Below are positions 35,052-43,378 of a stretch of DNA of 64,000 nt, piece by piece. The stretch covers positions 248,001-312,000 of the forward strand of contig NZ_JNIK01000014.1 in NCBI RefSeq assembly GCF_000701365.1. Reading direction: 5' to 3'. Below the pieces are notes generated by a model that saw only the letters and a program-made list of their open reading frames with translations, made no database searches and was not told the DNA's origin. The position numbers and the translations under genes were made by a program. Numbering within the stretch: the first letter of the stretch is position 1; each line of letters opens with the position of its first letter. The stretch comes from Blastococcus sp. URHD0036. Lineage in GTDB: Bacteria > Actinomycetota > Actinomycetes > Mycobacteriales > Geodermatophilaceae.

Positions 35052-36617
35052 ATGCACCCCGACGGCTCCGGGACGACGACCTCACCCGGCCTCCGCATCC
35101 CCGCGCCGCGCGCCGAGGGCGAGGTCGGCCCGGCAGCCGACCCCGCGGCCGGCGACCGGCTGCTGGTCCCCGACGAGACCTGCTGGCGGATCGAGCGCGC
35201 CGACCGGTACGCGGTCTTCGTCGACGCCGCCGACTACTTCGCCACGCTCAAGCAGGCGCTGCTCGGCGCCCGGCGACGGGTGCTGCTCATCGGGTGGGAC
35301 TTCGACCCGCGGATCCGGATGGACCCGCGCGCCGGCGGGCGCAGCCGCGACGACCGGCTCGGCCGGGTGCTGGAGGAGGCGGTCCGCGCCAACCCGGAGC
35401 TGCACATCGGCGTCCTGATGTGGGACCTCGGCATGGCGTACGGGCTGGGCCGGGGGCTGGCGCCGATCGTGCTGCTGGGCCGCCGGACGCCGGACCGGCT
35501 CACCTTCACGGTCGACACCCACCACCCGGTCGGCGGCGCCCACCACCAGAAGATCGTGGTGATCGACGACTGCCTCGCCTTCGCCGGCGGCATCGACGTC
35601 ACCGCCGACCGCTGGGACACCCCCGAGCACCCGGACTCCTCGCGGCAGCGGGCCCGGCCGCGGTCGCACCGCGACATGGGCCCCTGGCACGACGTCACCA
35701 GCCTGGTGTCCGGGCCCGCCGCCCGGGCCATCGGCGACCTGGCGCGGGAACGGTGGGAGAGCGGCAAGGGCGAGCACCTGGAGCCGGTGTCCGGCGTGGA
35801 GCCCTGCTGGCCCGAGGGCGTCGAGCCACTGCTGACCGACGTCGAGGTGGCCGTCTCCCGGACCCGGCCCGAGCACGGCGGGACGTCGCTGGTCCACGAG
35901 ATCGAGAAGCTCTGGCTCGCCGTCGTGGCCGGTGCCCGGCACACCCTGTACATCGAGACGCAGTACTTCGCCAACCGCCGGGTGGCCGAGGCGATCGCCA
36001 CCCGGCTGGGCGAGCCCGACGGGCCGGAGGTCGTCGTGCTCAACCCGCACGAGGCCTGGGGCTGGCTGGAGGAGAAGGCGATGGGCAGCGCGCGCGCCGC
36101 GCTGCTGGAGCTGGTGCAGGAGGCCGACCGGCACGGCCGGTTCCGCATGTACGTGCCGGTCACCGCGTCGCGGCAGCCGATCTACGTGCACGCGAAGGTC
36201 ACCGTCGTCGACGACCGGCTGCTCCGGGTCGGGTCGTCGAACCTCAACAACCGCTCGATGGGCCTGGACACCGAGTGCGACGTCAGCATCGAGGTGCACG
36301 AGGACTCGCCCGACCGCGACGCGGTCGCCGCCGCGGTGCTCGGCATGCGGGACCGGCTGCTCGACGAGCACCTCGACGTCGCCCCGGAGGAGGTCGCCGC
36401 GGCGGTCGAGCGGGCCGGGGGGTCGCTGATCGCGGCCATCGAGGAGCTGCGCCGGCCCACAGGCCGGTCGCTGGTGCCCTTCGAGCGGCCCGACCTCGGC
36501 CCGGCGGGGAGAGTGCTGGCCGACACCCAGATCCTGGACGCCGAGCGGACGCCGAACCGCTGGCAGCGCATCCGGTCGTCGTTCGGGCGGCGGCGGTCGC
36601 GCCGGCCGCTCGCCTAG
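35052..36617 (+). CDS. Phospholipase D family protein
   Basis: A 521-residue protein with two HKD half-sites: HHQKIVVIDDCLAFAGGID near residue 167 and YVHAKVTVVDDRLLRVGSSNLNNRS near 380, each followed by the family's G-x(4)-GSxN-like elements. QYFANRRVAEAIA precedes the second. No signal peptide is seen. The likely substrate is a phosphodiester lipid (phosphatidylcholine-type PLD or cardiolipin-synthase-related). CACGAT six bases before the ATG may be a -10 box of a leaderless mRNA; a GTG at 35007 directly next to GGAGG is an alternative start. Confidence 0.92.
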   Translation: MHPDGSGTTTSPGLRIPAPRAEGEVGPAADPAAGDRLLVPDETCWRIERADRYAVFVDAADYFATLKQALLGARRRVLLIGWDFDPRIRMDPRAGGRSRDDRLGRVLEEAVRANPELHIGVLMWDLGMAYGLGRGLAPIVLLGRRTPDRLTFTVDTHHPVGGAHHQKIVVIDDCLAFAGGIDVTADRWDTPEHPDSSRQRARPRSHRDMGPWHDVTSLVSGPAARAIGDLARERWESGKGEHLEPVSGVEPCWPEGVEPLLTDVEVAVSRTRPEHGGTSLVHEIEKLWLAVVAGARHTLYIETQYFANRRVAEAIATRLGEPDGPEVVVLNPHEAWGWLEEKAMGSARAALLELVQEADRHGRFRMYVPVTASRQPIYVHAKVTVVDDRLLRVGSSNLNNRSMGLDTECDVSIEVHEDSPDRDAVAAAVLGMRDRLLDEHLDVAPEEVAAAVERAGGSLIAAIEELRRPTGRSLVPFERPDLGPAGRVLADTQILDAERTPNRWQRIRSSFGRRRSRRPLA

Positions 36618-36630
36618 AACCGGGCGGCCG
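36603..36630. terminator. Inverted repeat enclosing convergent stop codons
   Basis: CGGCCGC (36603-36609) and GCGGCCG (36624-36630) pair around a loop that holds the shared CTAG stops of the phospholipase and nitronate monooxygenase genes. It is a likely bidirectional terminator lacking T-runs. Confidence 0.5.
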
Positions 36631-37654
36631 CCATGGCCTCGCGGGCGTCGGCGGCCAGCCGGCGGACCAGCTCCCCGGCCGGCACCGCCTCGGCCAGCAC
36701 GTGCGCCTGGCCGGCCCACATGTGCAGCTCCTCGCCGTCCCCGGCCGCCCGGGCAGCGGCGCGCAGCGGCTGGGTCAGGAAGTGCACCTCGGGGTAGGCG
36801 GCGGGTGCGGCGCCCGACAGCTCCGTCGTCGCCCGGTTCACCAGCGCGCGGGCACTGCGCCCGGTGAACGCGCGGGTGACCGTCGTCGGCCGCTCCTCGG
36901 CGAGCGCGGCCGCGTGCACCGGCGCCGTGCCGGCCTCGGGCGTGCGCAGGAACGCCGTCCCCAGCTGGGCGAGCGCGGCGCCCGCGGCGAGGACGGCGGC
37001 CACGCCCCGGCCGTCGCCGATGCCGCCGGCGGCCACCAGCGGCAGGTCGGTGACCCGCCGGACCAGGGCCAGCAGGGGCAGCAGACCCAGCTGGGCGGGC
37101 TCGGGGTCGGAGAGCCCGCCGCGGTGGCCGCCGGCCTCCCACCCCTGGACGACGAGCGCGTCGGCACCGGCCGCGGCGGCCGCGGCGGCGTCCTCGGGGG
37201 AGGTGACGGTGAGCCAGACCGGCACGCCGGCGGCGTGCAGCCGCTCGACCGACTCCGCCGGCGGCAGCCCGAAGGCGAAGGAGACGACCGCGGGCCGGAG
37301 CCCGGCGAGGACGGCGACCTTGGCGGCGTGGTCGTCGTCGGAGTGCACCGGCTTGCCGAGCTCCACGCCCAGGGCCGCCGCGCGGGGCGCGACCAGCTCG
37401 GCGTACGCCCGGACCTCGCTCGCGCTCCCGGCCGGCACGGGGGTGAAGACGTTGACGCCGAAGGGCGCGGTCGACGTCGCGCGCAGCCGGCCGACCTCCT
37501 CGGCGACCGCATCCGCCGTCCGGTAGCCAGCGGCCAGGAAGCCGAGGCCGCCGGCCTCGCCCACGGCCGCAGCGAGCGCGACGGTGGACGGGCCGCCGGC
37601 CATGGGCGCGGCGACGACGCGGGTCGGGACCGGGGGCAGGGGGAGGGCTGTCAC
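36614..37654 (-). CDS. Nitronate monooxygenase / 2-nitropropane dioxygenase family protein
   Basis: A 346-residue FMN-dependent TIM barrel. VVAAPMAGGPSTVALAAAVGEAGGLGFLAAGY opens it, GVNVFTPVP follows, VVQGWEAGGHRGG carries the usual flavin-proximal Gly-His, and PLVAAGGIGDGRGVAAVLAAGAALAQLGTAFLRTPE is the phosphate-binding end. It oxidises nitronates such as propionate-3-nitronate, or acts on another substrate in this broad family. It is a single gene on the minus strand, convergent with and overlapping the phospholipase. Confidence 0.93.
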   Translation of the reverse strand: MTALPLPPVPTRVVAAPMAGGPSTVALAAAVGEAGGLGFLAAGYRTADAVAEEVGRLRATSTAPFGVNVFTPVPAGSASEVRAYAELVAPRAAALGVELGKPVHSDDDHAAKVAVLAGLRPAVVSFAFGLPPAESVERLHAAGVPVWLTVTSPEDAAAAAAAGADALVVQGWEAGGHRGGLSDPEPAQLGLLPLLALVRRVTDLPLVAAGGIGDGRGVAAVLAAGAALAQLGTAFLRTPEAGTAPVHAAALAEERPTTVTRAFTGRSARALVNRATTELSGAAPAAYPEVHFLTQPLRAAARAAGDGEELHMWAGQAHVLAEAVPAGELVRRLAADAREAMAAARF

Positions 37655-37679
37655 GCCCCCAGCCTGCCCCCGGTGCGGG

Positions 37680-38267
37680 TCAGCCGTCCTCGCGGTGCGG
37701 GTTCTCCAGGCGGAAGAAGGTGCTCTGGTTCCGGTCCGTGCGCTCCTCCTGGTAGATGAAGTTCAGCTCGCGGACGTCGAAGGTGGCGAACCACTCGTCC
37801 CAGCTGACCTTCCGCAGGTCCGCGTTGTCGCCGCCGAAGTCGATCCGCAGCACGCCCAGGTGGTCGCCGTGCTCGGTGCCCGGCACGGTCGCCGGCTCCC
37901 CGCCGCGCTCCTCGGCCCACTGCCGGATGACCTCGTGGCTGGTGGTCACCAGGCTGCGGCCGGCGCGCTCCGGGTCCTCGTCGGGCGAGGTGATCTCCTG
38001 CGAGTACCTGATGGACTTCGAGGTCTGGTCGCCGGTGCGCACGTGCCCGCCGTCCGGCCCGGCGTCCCCGGGCTCGCCCGCGCCCCCGCCGTCCCCGGCC
38101 GGGCCGCCGCGGGCCTGCTCGGACAGGGCAGCCACCAGCTCGTCCTTCTTCATCGACGACGTGCCCTCGATGCCGGCGTCCTTCGCGCGGTCCCGCAGCT
38201 CGTCGACCTTCATCTCGCGCAGCCCGGTCTCGCTCAGGTCGGGCGTGTCGGGTGTCGTGTTCGCCAT
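37680..38267 (-). CDS. Rho N-terminal (SAP-like) domain protein of unknown function
   Basis: A 195-residue soluble protein. Residues 12-50 (LREMKVDELRDRAKDAGIEGTSSMKKDELVAALSEQ) are a Rho-N/SAP-like helix-extended-loop-helix, usually nucleic-acid binding. A Gly/Pro-rich linker (54-75) follows, then a compact C-terminal domain starting SITSPDEDPERAGRSLVTTSHEVIRQWAEERGG-like, with DHLGVLRIDFGG and ISWDEWFATFD-like motifs. This C-terminal domain recurs in actinobacterial hypothetical proteins, but I know of no function. It is upstream on the same strand of the nitronate monooxygenase (25-base gap). Confidence 0.75.
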   Translation of the reverse strand: MANTTPDTPDLSETGLREMKVDELRDRAKDAGIEGTSSMKKDELVAALSEQARGGPAGDGGGAGEPGDAGPDGGHVRTGDQTSKSIRYSQEITSPDEDPERAGRSLVTTSHEVIRQWAEERGGEPATVPGTEHGDHLGVLRIDFGGDNADLRKVSWDEWFATFDVRELNFIYQEERTDRNQSTFFRLENPHREDG

Positions 38268-38297
38268 GGCGGTCAGCTCCTCCGGTTGCGGGTCGGG

Positions 38298-38447
38298 TCA
38301 GGACGACGGGTCGAGGGCGACCCTGGTCCAGCCGGTCTGCCGCTGGTCGAACGTCTCGTAGGCGTCGAGCACCGAGGGCATGTCGCCGACCTGGGTCAGC
38401 ACGGTGGACGGGTCGATGGCGCCGGGCCGCAAGAGATCTGCCTTCAT
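38298..38447 (-). pseudogene. Orphan C-terminal fragment of a zinc-dependent alcohol dehydrogenase
   Basis: A 49-codon frame reading MKADLLRPGAIDPSTVLTQVG..SVLDAYETFDQRQTGWTRVAL. This is the usual C-terminal tail of Zn-dependent MDR dehydrogenases (helix plus AYxxFDxRxxGWxKV end). None of the preceding 300 residues (zinc site, Rossmann fold) can be found upstream on this strand. Yet the ATG is preceded by AGGAGG at ideal spacing, so the fragment may still be translated. It lies 30 bases upstream of the Rho-N gene start. It is most simply a deletion remnant. Confidence 0.7.
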
Positions 38448-38652
38448 GCGGGAGCCTCCTGGGTGGTCCTCTCCAGGGGCCGCCGCGGCTGAGCGGGCCC
38501 GTGCGGTCGAACGCCCTCCGGGGCGGACCGCTGACGCCGGGCCTCCTACCCCTCGCGTCCGCCCGCAACCACCGCCGGTCGAGGCGTCGGCGTCCTCGGT
38601 CGGGGTATCCCCTCGGGCGCCTTCCCAGGACACCGATGCGAGGGAGAGTGGC

Positions 38653-39456
38653 ATGACCACGAAGGTCGAGAAGTCGATGCAGGTCGACGTCCCGGTGCGG
38701 ACGGCGTACGACCAGTGGACCCAGTTCGAGGAGTTCCCCGCCTTCATGGGCGGGGTGCAGCAGGTGCAGCAGCTCGACGACCGGCACCTGCACTGGGTGG
38801 CCGAGATCGGCGGCGTCCGCCGGGAGTGGGACGCCAGCATCCTCGAACAGGTCCCCGACCAGAAGGTCGCGTGGGCGGCCACCGGAGGCGCGACCAACGC
38901 CGGGGCGGTGTGGTTCGAACCGGCCGGGCCCGGCTCGACGATCGTGCACCTGGAGATGGAGTACGAGCCCGAGGGCCTGGTCGAGAAGGCCGGCGACGCC
39001 CTGGGCCTGGTCGACCGGCAGGTGCGGTCGGACCTCGAGCGCTTCAAGGCCCTGGTGGAGAGCGAGGGGTACGCCAGCGGCGCCTGGCGTGGCTCGATCA
39101 ACCCCCACCTGGACGTGGGGGTGCCCGGCGCCGACGCGGCCGTCGGCTCGCACGGTGACAGCGGCAAGGCCGGCGTCTCCGGCAAGGCGGTCGCCGCCGG
39201 GGCAGCCGCGGCCGTGGCGGGGGTGGCGGCCGCGGCCGTCGCGGCGTCCAAGGCCGGTACGGAGGAGCGGCCACGGGAGGAGACCGCGCAGACGCCGCCC
39301 CCGCCGCCGGTCGTCCCGGCCCAGGCCGTCGTCGTGGAGGAGGACGTGCTCGTCGTGGAGGAGGCCGGTCAGCCCGCCGTCCTGATCGAGGAGGACGTCC
39401 TGCTCGACGGACCGGTCGACCCGGACGTGCCCCCGGGCGCCGGCCGCGGGGTGTGA
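38653..39456 (+). CDS. SRPBCC (polyketide cyclase/dehydrase-like) protein with acidic tail
   Basis: A 267-residue protein. Residues 1-150 are a START/Bet v1-like SRPBCC domain: KSMQVDVPVRTAYDQWTQFEEFPAFMGGVQQV, WVAEIGGVRREWDASILEQVPDQKVAW and VHLEMEYEPEGLVEKAGDALG. The family binds a hydrophobic ligand in a helix-grip cavity. Residues 165-205 are Ala/Val-rich and may touch the membrane; residues 225-267 are a Pro- and Glu-rich, probably disordered tail. The ATG follows GGGAGAG. It is divergent from the ADH remnant/Rho-N pair; a GGGTAT at 38603 is a possible alternative-sigma -10, but no -35 is apparent. Confidence 0.85.
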   Translation: MTTKVEKSMQVDVPVRTAYDQWTQFEEFPAFMGGVQQVQQLDDRHLHWVAEIGGVRREWDASILEQVPDQKVAWAATGGATNAGAVWFEPAGPGSTIVHLEMEYEPEGLVEKAGDALGLVDRQVRSDLERFKALVESEGYASGAWRGSINPHLDVGVPGADAAVGSHGDSGKAGVSGKAVAAGAAAAVAGVAAAAVAASKAGTEERPREETAQTPPPPPVVPAQAVVVEEDVLVVEEAGQPAVLIEEDVLLDGPVDPDVPPGAGRGV

Positions 39457-39508
39457 GCGGCGGGGCCGGGCCGGCGCGCACGCCGGCCCGGCCCGGAGCC
39501 GCGAACGG

Positions 39509-40069
39509 ATGCCCGCGATCGGGTTTGGCACCCCCGGAGCCGGGGGCACGGCGGCGTCCGTGGACGCGGACATCACCCTGACCGTCGACGGCGAACAGCA
39601 GCGCCTGACGGTGGACACCCGGACGACGCTGCTGGACACCCTGCGCGAGCGGCTCGGGAACGCCAGCCCGAAGAAGGGGTGCGACCACGGCCAGTGCGGG
39701 GCGTGCACCGTGCTCCTGGACGGCGACCGGGCGCTGAGCTGCCTCGCGCTCGCGGTCGCCCACGACGGCGCGGAGATCACCACCGCCGACGGGCTCGCGG
39801 CCGGCGGGGAGCTGCACCCGGTCCAGCAGGCGTTCCTGGACCGCGACGCCTTCCAGTGCGGCTACTGCACCCCCGGCCAGATCTGCTCCGCGGTGGGGGT
39901 GCTCGACGAGGTCCGCCGCGGCTGGCCCAGCCACGCGAGCGAGGACCTCACCGCGGACCCGGAGCTGACCCACGACGAGGTGGCCGAGCGGATGAGCGGC
40001 AACCTCTGCCGCTGCGGCGCCTACGCCAACATCGTCCCGGCCGTGCAGCAGGCGGGGGGCATGGCGTGA
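39509..40069 (+). CDS. Aldehyde oxidoreductase Fe-S subunit (PaoA/XdhC-small type)
   Basis: The 186-residue two-[2Fe-2S] subunit of a xanthine-oxidase-family enzyme. The plant-type ferredoxin cluster ligands are in CDHGQCGACTVLLDG and LSC; the second cluster is in CGYCTPGQIC and LCRCGAY. An N-terminal Tat signal, present in E. coli PaoA, is not seen, so the complex is probably cytoplasmic. It is the first gene of a three-gene operon, overlapping the FAD subunit by GTGA. It passes electrons from the molybdenum subunit to FAD. Confidence 0.95.
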   Translation: MPAIGFGTPGAGGTAASVDADITLTVDGEQQRLTVDTRTTLLDTLRERLGNASPKKGCDHGQCGACTVLLDGDRALSCLALAVAHDGAEITTADGLAAGGELHPVQQAFLDRDAFQCGYCTPGQICSAVGVLDEVRRGWPSHASEDLTADPELTHDEVAERMSGNLCRCGAYANIVPAVQQAGGMA

Positions 40070-41082
40070 AGCCGTTCGCGTTCGCCCGCCCGGCCGACGT
40101 GGCCGAGGCCGTGCGCACCGTCGCCGCCGAGCCCGACGCCGTCTTCCTCGGCGGCGGGACCAACCTGGTCGACCTCCTCAAGCTCGGCGTCGCCCGCCCC
40201 GACCGCGTCGTGGACGTCCGCCGGCTCACCTCGCGGGAGATCACCGACACCGCCGACGGCGGGCTGCGGATCGGCGCCGCGGTGACCAACAGCGAGCTGG
40301 CCGCCGACCGGCGGGTGCGGGAGCGGTACCCGGTGCTGGCCCAGGCGCTGCTGGCCGGCGCGACCGGGCAGCTGCGCAACCTGGCCACGGTCGGCGGCAA
40401 CCCGCTGCAGCGGACCCGCTGCGTGTACTTCACCGACGTCAGCACGCCGTGCAACAAGCGCGAGCCCGGCACCGGCTGCTCGGCCGTCGGCGGCTACACC
40501 CGCTACCACGCGGTGCTGGGGGTGGACGCCGCGCTCCCCGACGCGAGCGCGCCGAAGACCTGCATCGCCACCCACCCCTCCGACATGGCGGTCGCCCTGG
40601 CGGTGCTCGACGCGCAGGTGCAGGTGCTCGGCCCCGGCGGAGCCCGCACGATGCCGTTCGGCGAGCTGCACCGGCTGCCCGGTGACGACCCCACCCGCGA
40701 CACGGTGCTGGAGCACGGCGAGCTGATCACCGCCGTCGACCTGCCCCCGCTCCCGGCCGGCGCCCGCTCGGCCTACCGCAAGGTCCGCGACCGGGCCTCC
40801 TACGCCTTCGCGCTCGTCTCGGTGGCCGCGGTCGTGGCCGACGGCGAGGTGCGGCTGGCCCTCGGCGGTGTCGCGCACAAGCCGTGGCGGGCGACCCGGG
40901 CCGAGGAGGTCCTGGCCGGCGGGCCGGTGACGGAGCACGCCGTCCGGCACGCCATGGACGTCGAGCTGACCGCCGCGCAGCCCCAGCCGGGGATCGACGG
41001 CGGCAACGGCTTCAAGATCCCCCTGGTGACCCGCACCGTCGTCGCCACGGTCCGCGACCTGACCTCGGAGGTGCCGGCATGA
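40066..41082 (+). CDS. Aldehyde oxidoreductase FAD subunit, PaoB-type with extra Fe-S cysteines
   Basis: The 338-residue FAD-binding subunit: FLGGGTNLVDLLKLGVARPDRVVDV and ATVGGNPLQRTRC are the FAD-contact loops. Four Cys in RTRCVYF, TPCNKREPGTGC and KTC match the loop that holds a [4Fe-4S] cluster in E. coli PaoB (YagS), so the electron acceptor is probably not NAD+. The GTG start overlaps PaoA's stop; its own stop overlaps the molybdenum-subunit ATG. Confidence 0.94.
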   Translation: MKPFAFARPADVAEAVRTVAAEPDAVFLGGGTNLVDLLKLGVARPDRVVDVRRLTSREITDTADGGLRIGAAVTNSELAADRRVRERYPVLAQALLAGATGQLRNLATVGGNPLQRTRCVYFTDVSTPCNKREPGTGCSAVGGYTRYHAVLGVDAALPDASAPKTCIATHPSDMAVALAVLDAQVQVLGPGGARTMPFGELHRLPGDDPTRDTVLEHGELITAVDLPPLPAGARSAYRKVRDRASYAFALVSVAAVVADGEVRLALGGVAHKPWRATRAEEVLAGGPVTEHAVRHAMDVELTAAQPQPGIDGGNGFKIPLVTRTVVATVRDLTSEVPA

Positions 41083-43172
41083 CCGAGCTGCTGGAGCCGC
41101 GCGCCATCGGCCGCGACACCGTCCGCCGCGACGGCGAGGCGAAGGTCCGCGGCACCGCGACCTACGCGATCGAGACGCCCGTCGAGCACCCCGCCTACGC
41201 CCACCCGGTGCAGGCGACGGTCGCCCGTGGCCGGATCACCGCGATCGACACCTCCGCCGCCGAGGCGCTCGACGGCGTGCTCGTGGTCCTCACCCACGAG
41301 AACGCCGAGCGGCTGGCCTCGACCGACGACCGCGAGTTCGCCGTCCTGCAGGGCGACGAGGTCGCCTTCCGCGGGCAGCTCGTGGGCGTGGTGGTGGCCG
41401 AGACGTCCGAGCTGGCGCGGCAGGCCGCCGACGCCGTCCGCGTCACCTACGCCGAGCAGCCGCACGACAGCGAGCTCCGGGTGGACCACCCCGACCTCTA
41501 CGCGCCGGAGCAGGTGAACGCCGGCCACCCGACCGACACCGCCGAGGGCGACGTCGCCGCGGCCGTCGCCACCGCCGCGGTCACCGTCGAGGAGACGTAC
41601 TCGACGGCGATGTACTTCAACAACCCGCTCGAGCCGCACGCGACGACGGCGCTGTGGGACCCGGCCACGGACGTGCCGCTGACCCTCTGGGACTCCACCC
41701 AGGGCGTGCACCCGGCGCGCGCCGCGGTGTGCGAGGTGTTCGGGCTGGAGGAGGAGCGGGTCCGGGTCGTCTGCCCGTTCGTCGGCGGCGGCTTCGGCTC
41801 GAAGGGCACCCCGCACGCCAACCTGATGCTCGTGACGATGGCGGCCCGGGCGCTGCCCGGCCGGCCGGTCAAGCTGGCCCTCACCCGGCAGCAGATGTTC
41901 GCCCTCTCGGCCTACCGGACGCCCACGATCCAGAAGATCCAGCTCGCCGCCGACCGCACCGGGCGGCTGCAGGCGCTCGCGCTCGACGTGGTCGAGCAGA
42001 CGTCGCGGATCAAGGAGTTCGCGGAGCAGACCGCCGCGCCCGCCCGGATGATGTACGCCTCGCCGAACCGGCGGACGACGCACCGGCTGGCCGCCCTCGA
42101 CGTCCCGGTGCCCTCGTGGATGCGGGCGCCGGGGGAGTGCCCGGGCATGTTCGGGCCCGAGGTGGCCATGGACGAGCTGGCCGAGCGGCTGGGCGTCGAC
42201 CCGGTCGAGCTGCGGATCCGCAACGAGCCCGAGGTCGACCCCGAGACCGGCAAGCCGTGGTCCAGCCGCAACCTCGTGCACTGCCTGCGCGAGGGCGCCG
42301 AGCGGTTCGGCTGGGCCGAGCGGCCGCCGGCCGGGCACCGCGAGGGCGCCTGGCTGGTCGGCACCGGCGTCGCCTCCTCGGTGTACCCGACGATGCGGCA
42401 GGCGAAGTCGACGGCCACGATCCGCTTCGAGGACGGCCGGTACGTCGCCGAGATCGGCGCCGCGGACCTCGGCACCGGCGCGTGGACGGTGCTGCCGCAG
42501 ATCACCGCGGACGCGCTCGACGTGGACCTCGACGACGTCGAGGTGCGGATCGGCGACACCCGGTACCCGGTCGCGTCGGTGGCGGGCGGCTCGTCCGGCA
42601 CCAACACCTGGGGCTCAGCCCTCGTGGTCGCGGCGACCGAGTTCCGCAGCAAGTTCGGCGGCTCGCCGGCCGACGGCGACGAGGTCAGCGGGGACGTCGA
42701 CCAGGCGTCCAAGGACGAGGACCACTCCGCCTACGCGTTCGGCGCCCAGTTCGCCGAGGTCCGGGTGAACGTCGCCACCGGGGAGCTCCGGGTGCCGCGG
42801 CTGTACGGCGTCTTCGGCGCCGGCCGGATCGTGAACCCGCGGACGGCCCGGTCGCAGCTGATCGGCGGCATGACGATGGGCCTGTCGATGGCGCTGCACG
42901 AGAACGGCGTCTGGGACCCCCGCATCGGGCAGGCCGCCACCCACGACCTCGCCGAGTACCACGTGACCGTCAACGCCGACGTGGGCGACATCCAGGCGCA
43001 CTGGCTGGACGAGCACGACCCCTACGTCAACGCCATGGGCAGCAAGGGGATCGGGGAGATCGGCATCACCGGGACGGCGGCGGCGGTCGTCAACGCCGTG
43101 CACCGGGCGACCGGCGTCCGCGTCCGCGACCTGCCGGTGACGCTGGACAAGGTGCTGGCGGCTCTGCCGTGA
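41079..43172 (+). CDS. Aldehyde oxidoreductase molybdopterin-binding subunit (PaoC/YagR type)
   Basis: The 697-residue molybdenum subunit. Xanthine-oxidase-family motifs: GTATYAIE, DEVAFRGQLVGVVVAE, VVCPFVGGGFGSKG (cofactor loop), MRAPGECPGMFGPEVAMDELAERLGVDPVELRI, and the catalytic Glu in GSKGIGEIGITGTAAAVVNAV. The likely reaction is oxidation of aromatic or aliphatic aldehydes to acids. No dedicated XdhC/PaoD-type chaperone gene follows. A 58-base hairpin lies 15 bases after the stop. Confidence 0.95.
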   Translation: MTELLEPRAIGRDTVRRDGEAKVRGTATYAIETPVEHPAYAHPVQATVARGRITAIDTSAAEALDGVLVVLTHENAERLASTDDREFAVLQGDEVAFRGQLVGVVVAETSELARQAADAVRVTYAEQPHDSELRVDHPDLYAPEQVNAGHPTDTAEGDVAAAVATAAVTVEETYSTAMYFNNPLEPHATTALWDPATDVPLTLWDSTQGVHPARAAVCEVFGLEEERVRVVCPFVGGGFGSKGTPHANLMLVTMAARALPGRPVKLALTRQQMFALSAYRTPTIQKIQLAADRTGRLQALALDVVEQTSRIKEFAEQTAAPARMMYASPNRRTTHRLAALDVPVPSWMRAPGECPGMFGPEVAMDELAERLGVDPVELRIRNEPEVDPETGKPWSSRNLVHCLREGAERFGWAERPPAGHREGAWLVGTGVASSVYPTMRQAKSTATIRFEDGRYVAEIGAADLGTGAWTVLPQITADALDVDLDDVEVRIGDTRYPVASVAGGSSGTNTWGSALVVAATEFRSKFGGSPADGDEVSGDVDQASKDEDHSAYAFGAQFAEVRVNVATGELRVPRLYGVFGAGRIVNPRTARSQLIGGMTMGLSMALHENGVWDPRIGQAATHDLAEYHVTVNADVGDIQAHWLDEHDPYVNAMGSKGIGEIGITGTAAAVVNAVHRATGVRVRDLPVTLDKVLAALP

Positions 43173-43187
43173 GGCGCGACAGCCGGA

Positions 43188-43245
43188 GGTGATGTGCGGC
43201 CAGGGCATGTTCGTGCGTCAGAACCCGCCCTGGCCGCACATCACC
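43188..43245. repeat. Long inverted repeat after the aldehyde oxidoreductase operon
   Basis: Arms GGTGATGTGCGGCCAGGG (43188-43205) and CCCTGGCCGCACATCACC (43228-43245) are perfect 18-bp complements. The inner GTTC/GAAC (43209-43212, 43221-43224) shares the same midpoint. The loop contains TCGTGCGTC and AGAACCCGC, both also found in the element at 4964. It may terminate the upstream operon, but sequence sharing with the icmF spacer suggests a repeat family. Confidence 0.8.
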
Positions 43246-43378
43246 GCCCCGTGGTCGCCGGGTGTACCTGCGGGTCGGCCGGGTACGTGGCCCGACGACG
43301 ATCCGCCGAGACGGGCGACGGCCGCCGAGACCAGGCGTGTGCCGCCCCGTCCGGCCCAGCAGTACGAGGAGCCCTCCC

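Noticed and set aside
38603-38608. GGGTAT as a sigB/sigF-type -10 for the SRPBCC gene
   Set aside because: No GTTT-like -35 at the required distance, so the hexamer alone is not enough.
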